Source: Candidatus Marithrix sp. (GTDB taxonomy: Bacteria > Pseudomonadota > Gammaproteobacteria > Beggiatoales > Beggiatoaceae). From it: a stretch of DNA of 64,000 bases. Position 1 is the first letter of the stretch; every line of letters starts with the position of its first letter. The position numbers were made by a program, and so were the translations under genes. Below are positions 58,977-64,000 of this stretch, in pieces. The stretch spans positions 62,001 through 126,000 of the forward strand of contig JADGDS010000008.1 of the NCBI GenBank assembly GCA_016744775.1. The letters run 5' to 3'. The notes below the pieces were generated by a model. The model was not told the origin of the DNA. It saw nothing but the letters and a program-made list of their open reading frames with translations, and ran no database searches.

Positions 58977-60052
58977 ATGAACCACTAAAAAACCTTTATA
59001 ATAAAGTTTTCTTTCAAAAACTATCATTAGAAATCAGAAAGGTTTATAAAGAGTTTGATCAGCAAGCTTTTAACCGCGCTATTTTTGATAGCGGCTGGGA
59101 ATCAAAAGAATTAAAACAAAGAATGCGGCATATTACTGAATGCCTTCATCAATATTTACCACCAGATTATCAATCAGCCTTAGAAATACTAAAACCAGTT
59201 GCTACTAAATTTAATGGTTTTGAATATATGTTGTTTCCATATTTTGTTGAATTATATGGCTTGCATGATTGGCAAAATTCTCTACCTGCATTAGCACATT
59301 TTACTAAATACTCAAGTTCAGAATTTGCGGTTCGCCCTTTTATTATCCAAGACGAACAGCGAATGATGCAACAAATGGCAAAATGGACACAAGACAAAAA
59401 TTATCATATCAGACGCTTAGCAACTGAGGGTTGTCGCCCTCGTTTGCCTTGGGCTATGAGTTTACCTAATTTCAAAAAAAATCCTAGCCCAATTATTCCA
59501 ATTCTGGAACAACTAAAACAAGATCCAAGTGAATATGTTCGTAGAAGCGTTGCGAATAATTTAAATGACATATCAAAAGATCATCCTGATTTAATATTGC
59601 AACTCAGCAAAAAATGGATAGGAAACAACAAACAAACAGATTGGATTATAAAACATGCCTGTCGAACTTTACTAAAATCAGGCAATACAGCCGCATTAAG
59701 TTTATTTGGCTTTGAAAAACCAACAGAAGTGCAAGTAAATAAATTTAGCTTATCAGCAGATACAATCGCAATTGGTGAAGAATTAAACTTCTCATTTGAA
59801 TTAGAAACTAAGTCATCCAAACTAGGAAAACTTAGAATTGAATATGCAATTTATTACGTAAAAGCAAAAGCTAAATTATCCAAAAAAGTCTTCAAAATCT
59901 CTGAAGCAGATTATCAATCTCAATATAAAAAAGTAAGCAAAAAACACAGTTTCAAAGATTTAAGCACCAGAAAACATTATCCCGGTAAACATAAAATCAG
60001 CATTATTATAAATGGCTGTCAAATGGCGGAATTGATTATTGTAATATGTTGA
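58973..60052 (+). CDS. AlkD-like DNA alkylation repair protein (HEAT repeat)
   Basis: This 359-residue protein belongs to the DNA alkylation repair (AlkD) family. The HEAT-repeat glycosylase-like scaffold includes FNRAIFDSGWESKELKQRMRHITECL and HIRRLATEGCRPRLPWAM, with SEYVRRSVANNLNDISKDHPDLIL. The C-terminal approximately 120 residues (DTIAIGEELNFSFELETKSS) form an extra beta-rich domain. It may remove alkylated bases or bind damaged DNA. The catalytic residues of AlkD are not all certain from sequence alone. Confidence 0.75.
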   Translation: MNEPLKNLYNKVFFQKLSLEIRKVYKEFDQQAFNRAIFDSGWESKELKQRMRHITECLHQYLPPDYQSALEILKPVATKFNGFEYMLFPYFVELYGLHDWQNSLPALAHFTKYSSSEFAVRPFIIQDEQRMMQQMAKWTQDKNYHIRRLATEGCRPRLPWAMSLPNFKKNPSPIIPILEQLKQDPSEYVRRSVANNLNDISKDHPDLILQLSKKWIGNNKQTDWIIKHACRTLLKSGNTAALSLFGFEKPTEVQVNKFSLSADTIAIGEELNFSFELETKSSKLGKLRIEYAIYYVKAKAKLSKKVFKISEADYQSQYKKVSKKHSFKDLSTRKHYPGKHKISIIINGCQMAELIIVIC

Positions 60053-60150
60053 AACGTTTTTTAGACACCAGAAAGAATTTACATTATGATGTATGGAATA
60101 TAACGGCTCTAAATAAATATCAACAACAATTTGGAAAATTATTTAAATTT

Positions 60151-62124
60151 TTATTTTCCATCACCGATTTTGGGAGGCACGGATTTCCTGTGTAATGGCA
60201 ACATGGTATGAGCAATACCAGAGGTAAAAAATAAACTAAATAGCATAGTTGATGTATTAATTCCAACCTGTAACAAAGAAGCACCTGTAAAGTTCATGAC
60301 TCCAAATCCAGTTGATAAGGACAGACTTTGTTTTAAATTACGATTCAATTGTTTAGAAATATCAAATACATAATCTAGGTTCTTCAAACTGCCATCCATT
60401 AACACTACTTGCGCCATATCAGTTGCAATGAATGACGCGCCCTGTAAAGAAATGGAAACATTAGCTTTTTTCATAGCAATAGCATCATTGATGCCATCTC
60501 CGACAAAACAGACTCGATGACCTTGTTTTTGTAGTTGTTCAACTAAATTCGCTTTATCGTTAGGCAGCACTTCATAGAAATAATCATCCATGTCCAGTTC
60601 TTCTGCTAATTTTTGGGTCGGGTGTTTATGATCTCCTGAAACAATAGCAAAGTGTTTAATGCCATGTTGTCGTAAACGATTGATCGTTTGTTTCACTTCT
60701 GCACGCACTTGCGGTTGTATTTCAATGGCTCCTTGAAGTTGCTGATTAATAGCCACCATGACTAAAGAATAACCTTGTTCCTGTGAATTTTCTTTCACAG
60801 TTTCCATTGTGGCTGGTATCACAACATCTTCCAGATCCATAAAACGCGCACTACCTACTTTAATAACTTGATCGTTCAAAGTGACAGTTACCCCATAGCC
60901 AATTTTATAATCAGCATCTGCTATATCTGGTAAATCCAAATGCTGTTCTTTAGCATGATTAAGGATAGCGTGAGCAATTGGATGTGCCAGCCTATGTTCA
61001 GCCGCTGCCGCATAAATTAAAATTTCATCTTCTCCCAAATCACCACACCGAATAATTTTACCAACTTGAGGTTCTCCAGTCGTCAAAGTACCAGTTTTAT
61101 CAAACAATATGGTATCTATCTGCATTAATTCTTCTAAGGCGTGTCCATCTTTGATTAAAATACCTTTCTTTGACAGCAAAGTGAGATGATTAAAGGTATG
61201 CAAGGAAGTGAATGCTTTAATAGAATTACTTGGAACACTATAGAGAATAGCAGTAGCTGATGAAGCACCTAACAAAGGTAATGACAATAAACTAAAACCT
61301 AATAATGGTTTAGCGACCTTATTTGACCACTGTTCTCCTTTCATCTGAAGATTGGTCTTAAAATCAGCGGTATGATTTAAAATTTCACCCAGTTTAGCAA
61401 TACTAGTTTCAGATCCAGTTTTTTCAACTTTTACATACAATTTACCACTAACCACGAGGGTAGCAGCAAAGACTTTCTCACCCATGCCTTTTTCAACTGG
61501 CATAGCTTCTCCCGTTAAAGCATGTTCGTCAATCATTGCCATACCATCACTGATAGTACCATCAATGGCTATAATTTCCCCTCCCTTAACTACGATAATA
61601 TCATTGACATGCAATGTTTCTAAAGCAATCTCAATTTCAACCGATTCTTTTAAAATCCATACCTTGCTGGGAGCCTGTTCAAACAGTTCCGTTAAGCTTT
61701 GATTAGAATTTTTTTGACTTTTGCTCACTATTTTATTGCCAAAGTGATATAGTGAAGATTGAACAGTCGCCGCAAAATATTCACCTGTTACCAAGCACAT
61801 TACATTAACAATTGAAGTCAGCAAATCATTTTTGATACGTTGTTCTTTTAACAGTGAATGTTTAGCATCATTAAAAATGGGTACACTGGTATAACTAATC
61901 ACAGCAATATTTAAAGGAATTAGGGGCGGGTAAATATGGCTAATTGCGGTTAATCCCATAGCAGCGGTACTGACTTTCAAATGATGCTCATGTTGTTTGG
62001 TAGTTGCCAGTTTGCCCAATTGAGGATTTTTTTTAGCAGTTAGCGATTTTTTATTGCCATAATATTCAAATACCCTGACTCCAATATAAACACTAACCAT
62101 TATGCCAGCGTTGATGAATAACAT
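60151..62124 (-). CDS. P-type ATPase, P1B-like without CPx motif
   Basis: This 657-residue protein is a P-type ATPase with HALTGEAMPVEKG (actuator), FDKTGTLTTGEPQ near residue 340 (phosphorylation) and GDGINDAIAMKKANVSI near residue 540 (hinge). It has membrane segments before and after. The intramembrane CPC of P1B metal pumps is replaced by a PSN-like sequence (VPSNSIKAF) and no HMA domain is present, so the substrate is uncertain. It is next to a paralog (62133-64000) in tandem. Confidence 0.8.
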   Translation of the reverse strand: MLFINAGIMVSVYIGVRVFEYYGNKKSLTAKKNPQLGKLATTKQHEHHLKVSTAAMGLTAISHIYPPLIPLNIAVISYTSVPIFNDAKHSLLKEQRIKNDLLTSIVNVMCLVTGEYFAATVQSSLYHFGNKIVSKSQKNSNQSLTELFEQAPSKVWILKESVEIEIALETLHVNDIIVVKGGEIIAIDGTISDGMAMIDEHALTGEAMPVEKGMGEKVFAATLVVSGKLYVKVEKTGSETSIAKLGEILNHTADFKTNLQMKGEQWSNKVAKPLLGFSLLSLPLLGASSATAILYSVPSNSIKAFTSLHTFNHLTLLSKKGILIKDGHALEELMQIDTILFDKTGTLTTGEPQVGKIIRCGDLGEDEILIYAAAAEHRLAHPIAHAILNHAKEQHLDLPDIADADYKIGYGVTVTLNDQVIKVGSARFMDLEDVVIPATMETVKENSQEQGYSLVMVAINQQLQGAIEIQPQVRAEVKQTINRLRQHGIKHFAIVSGDHKHPTQKLAEELDMDDYFYEVLPNDKANLVEQLQKQGHRVCFVGDGINDAIAMKKANVSISLQGASFIATDMAQVVLMDGSLKNLDYVFDISKQLNRNLKQSLSLSTGFGVMNFTGASLLQVGINTSTMLFSLFFTSGIAHTMLPLHRKSVPPKIGDGK

Positions 62125-62132
62125 ATAAATTC

Positions 62133-64000
62133 CTATTGCTTGTCATGCTCAATTTTTTTCAAGGGATGCATAGCATCTCCTATACCACTCCAAAAACCCA
62201 TTTGATTAATCACGATTGTAGAAACAAGGCTAAAATGTAAAAAGAAAATACCGATAAGATTGATTGGCAAAGGTATGAGACTAATTATAAGGCTTTTTCG
62301 CAATTGGCTATCCAAACCATTGGCAATATCAAATAACTTACATAGATGGGACAGACTGCCATCCATGAAAACCACTTGCGCCAAATCTGTGGCGATAGAA
62401 GTTGCCCCACGTATGGAAATAGAAACATTAGCTTTTTTCATGGCAACCACATCATTGACACCATCTCCAATAAAGCAGACAGATTGACCTTGTTGCTGAA
62501 GTTTTTCGACAATTTTTGCTTTATCTTGTGGCAACACATCATAAAAATAATCATCCATACCCAGTTCTTCGGCCAACTTTTGGGTGGGCTGCTTATGATC
62601 TCCTGATACAATGGCAAGATATTTAATACCACGTTGGCGTAACCCACTAATAATATCTTTTATTTCTGGACGTAGTGCAGCTTGTATTTCAATCGCCCCT
62701 TCTATTTGATTATTAATAGCAACCATTACCAAGGTATAACCTTGGGAATGGGTCATTGCTTTTTCTATGGCTTCTGGAATGATCATGCCTTCCATCGTCA
62801 TAAAGCGAAGACTACCCACTTTGATAACCTGATTTTTGATAGTTACCGTGATACCATAACCGATTTGATAGTTGGAATCTTCTATATCAGGTAAACTTAA
62901 ATTGGAATCTTTGGCTTTTTGGACAATAGCCTTGGCAATCGGATGTGCCAATTTACGTTCCGCCGCCGCCGCATACACTAAAATATCATCTGCTTCGTAG
63001 CCATCATTACAAATAACTATTTTCCCGACTTGGGGTTGTTCTTGGGTCAAAGTACCGGTTTTATCAAATAGGATAGTATCTATCCCAGTCAACAATTCAA
63101 GGGAGCGTCCATCTTTGATTAGGATACTATGATGGGAGGCTAGATTAAGATAATTGAGTGTGCCAAGTGGCCCGCTCAGTTTTATACGGTAGCCAAAATT
63201 GCTATTGAGAGCCGCAGTGGCACCAACCGGACCGATTGCCAATAAAGCTAAACTGCTTATACCCAACATAGGCCAAGCCGCTTCATCTGCCCATTGTTCA
63301 GCCTTCAACTGTGTGGTGGTTTTGAAATCTGTGGTATGATTCAAAATGTCTCCAATTTTAGCAACCGTTGTATCAATTCCGGCTTTTTCAATCTGAACAT
63401 GGATTCTACCAGTCATAATTGTTGTAGCCGCAAACACTTGATCACCTATATTCTTTTCTGCTGGCTGTGATTCTCCTGTTAATGCGTGTTGGTCAATGGT
63501 TGCCATGCCTTCTATGATAATACCATCAACGGGAACCACTTCACCAGTGTTGACCACCACAATATCATTGATATGCACAGCTTCTAATGGCATTTCAACT
63601 TCAACATTATCCTTTAAAACCCATACATTGCGAGGCTGTTGATCAAAGACGTTAATGAGCATGTCTTTAGATTTGTCTTGGGTTTTGGCTTTAATTTTGC
63701 TGGAAAGATAATAAGTCATCTCAATAATACTCGCAGCAAAATATTGGTTAGTAGCGATAGAAGCAACGATGAGTATCGTATCAATCATATGCCCACTGAG
63801 TTTTTTTTCCTTCAACAGCGTTGTTTCGGCTTCTTTTATATAGGGTACAGAGTTGTATATATAGAGGCCAATATTTAAAAACATGACCAGTGGGGATGAA
63901 TAAAAAAATTGCCTTGTGGTTGATACACCCAATGAAACATAGCTGGTTTTTAACCGATGTTCGAGTTGCTTATCAGCATTATCCAACACAGAAGCTTGAA
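62133..64000 (-). CDS. P-type ATPase, P1B-like without CPx motif (5' end beyond window)
   Basis: This frame is open to the window edge and resembles its downstream neighbour. DQHALTGESQPAEKN, FDKTGTLTQEQPQ and GDGVNDVVAMKKANVSI are the actuator, phosphorylation and hinge motifs. At the CPx position it has FGYRIKLSGP, thus lacking the cysteines. About 35 N-terminal residues seem to be outside the window by comparison with the neighbour. It ends eight bases upstream of that gene, so they are probably cotranscribed. Confidence 0.8.
   Translation of the reverse strand, partial: QASVLDNADKQLEHRLKTSYVSLGVSTTRQFFYSSPLVMFLNIGLYIYNSVPYIKEAETTLLKEKKLSGHMIDTILIVASIATNQYFAASIIEMTYYLSSKIKAKTQDKSKDMLINVFDQQPRNVWVLKDNVEVEMPLEAVHINDIVVVNTGEVVPVDGIIIEGMATIDQHALTGESQPAEKNIGDQVFAATTIMTGRIHVQIEKAGIDTTVAKIGDILNHTTDFKTTTQLKAEQWADEAAWPMLGISSLALLAIGPVGATAALNSNFGYRIKLSGPLGTLNYLNLASHHSILIKDGRSLELLTGIDTILFDKTGTLTQEQPQVGKIVICNDGYEADDILVYAAAAERKLAHPIAKAIVQKAKDSNLSLPDIEDSNYQIGYGITVTIKNQVIKVGSLRFMTMEGMIIPEAIEKAMTHSQGYTLVMVAINNQIEGAIEIQAALRPEIKDIISGLRQRGIKYLAIVSGDHKQPTQKLAEELGMDDYFYDVLPQDKAKIVEKLQQQGQSVCFIGDGVNDVVAMKKANVSISIRGATSIATDLAQVVFMDGSLSHLCKLFDIANGLDSQLRKSLIISLIPLPINLIGIFFLHFSLVSTIVINQMGFWSGIGDAMHPLKKIEHDKQ

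Noticed and set aside
60151..64000. Copper or zinc exporter assignment for the two P-type ATPases
   Set aside because: Neither has CPC, SPC or an HMA domain, so a metal assignment would be a guess.

Overview
The window is about 64 kb from an AT-rich gammaproteobacterium. The evidence is a set of conserved gammaproteobacterial clusters: an ilvC end followed by pssA-ribF, ruvB with tolQRAB-pal, leuS-lptE, pyrC-rnt, rpsU-yqeY-dnaG-rpoD, and asmA with yggX. The style of the accessory genes (FGE-sulfatase proteins, many toxin-antitoxin pairs, GC-rich palindromic repeats, orphan type II secretion genes) recalls the large sulfur bacteria of the Thiotrichales (Beggiatoa and relatives). That placement is inference, because no rRNA or tRNA gene is visible.

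Layout. 0-4 kb: ilvC tail, pssA, ribF, a dynamin-like GTPase and a Fic protein. 4-9 kb: an amidohydrolase lipoprotein, an FGE-sulfatase protein whose last 110 bases are a GC-rich cassette typical of a diversity-generating-retroelement (DGR) variable region, a class IV aminotransferase, and a vapBC pair bracketed by a 43-bp direct repeat. 9-15 kb (minus strand): the Tol-Pal operon with an additional short TolA-like gene, ruvB, and an lptE with an extra C-terminal domain. 15.7-17.2 kb: a toxin-antitoxin/DUF262 islet between lptE and leuS. 17-22 kb: leuS, rdgB, ssb and an MFS transporter. 22-30 kb: two paralogous RCK/TrkA-N proteins (one a channel), a Schlafen-type AlbA_2 ATPase, pip and pyrC-rnt, with two graveyards of gene fragments (radical SAM, AlbA_2, a DUF4143-like ATPase, PhzF, AhpD-like, TPR) and a 123-bp MITE. 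30-34 kb: a P63C-like/Vsr-like nuclease fusion, folC, and a Fic regulator divergent from truA. 34-43 kb: moaA, gspF, gspD, arsM, an orphan dctQ, a DUF2939 gene, a shortened asmA and yggX. 43-47 kb: an M4 protease with a propeller-like C-terminus, and bioH. 47-52 kb: the macromolecular synthesis operon. 52-60 kb: DUF1015, a TPR-like membrane protein, a polysaccharide deacetylase with a glycosyltransferase, pcm, thiC, and an MqsA-like/AlkD-like pair. 60-64 kb: two tandem P-type ATPases that lack the CPx metal motif; the second runs off the window edge.

Most core genes encode envelope integrity, nucleotide and cofactor synthesis, and replication or transcription. The accessory genes sit mainly at junctions between core clusters. 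The strongest candidate for something unusual is the DGR-type hypervariable cassette at about 6994-7104. It has roughly 70% G+C by hand count in a genome of roughly one-third G+C, and neither a reverse transcriptase nor a template repeat is present in the window, so the target appears to be diversified in trans.
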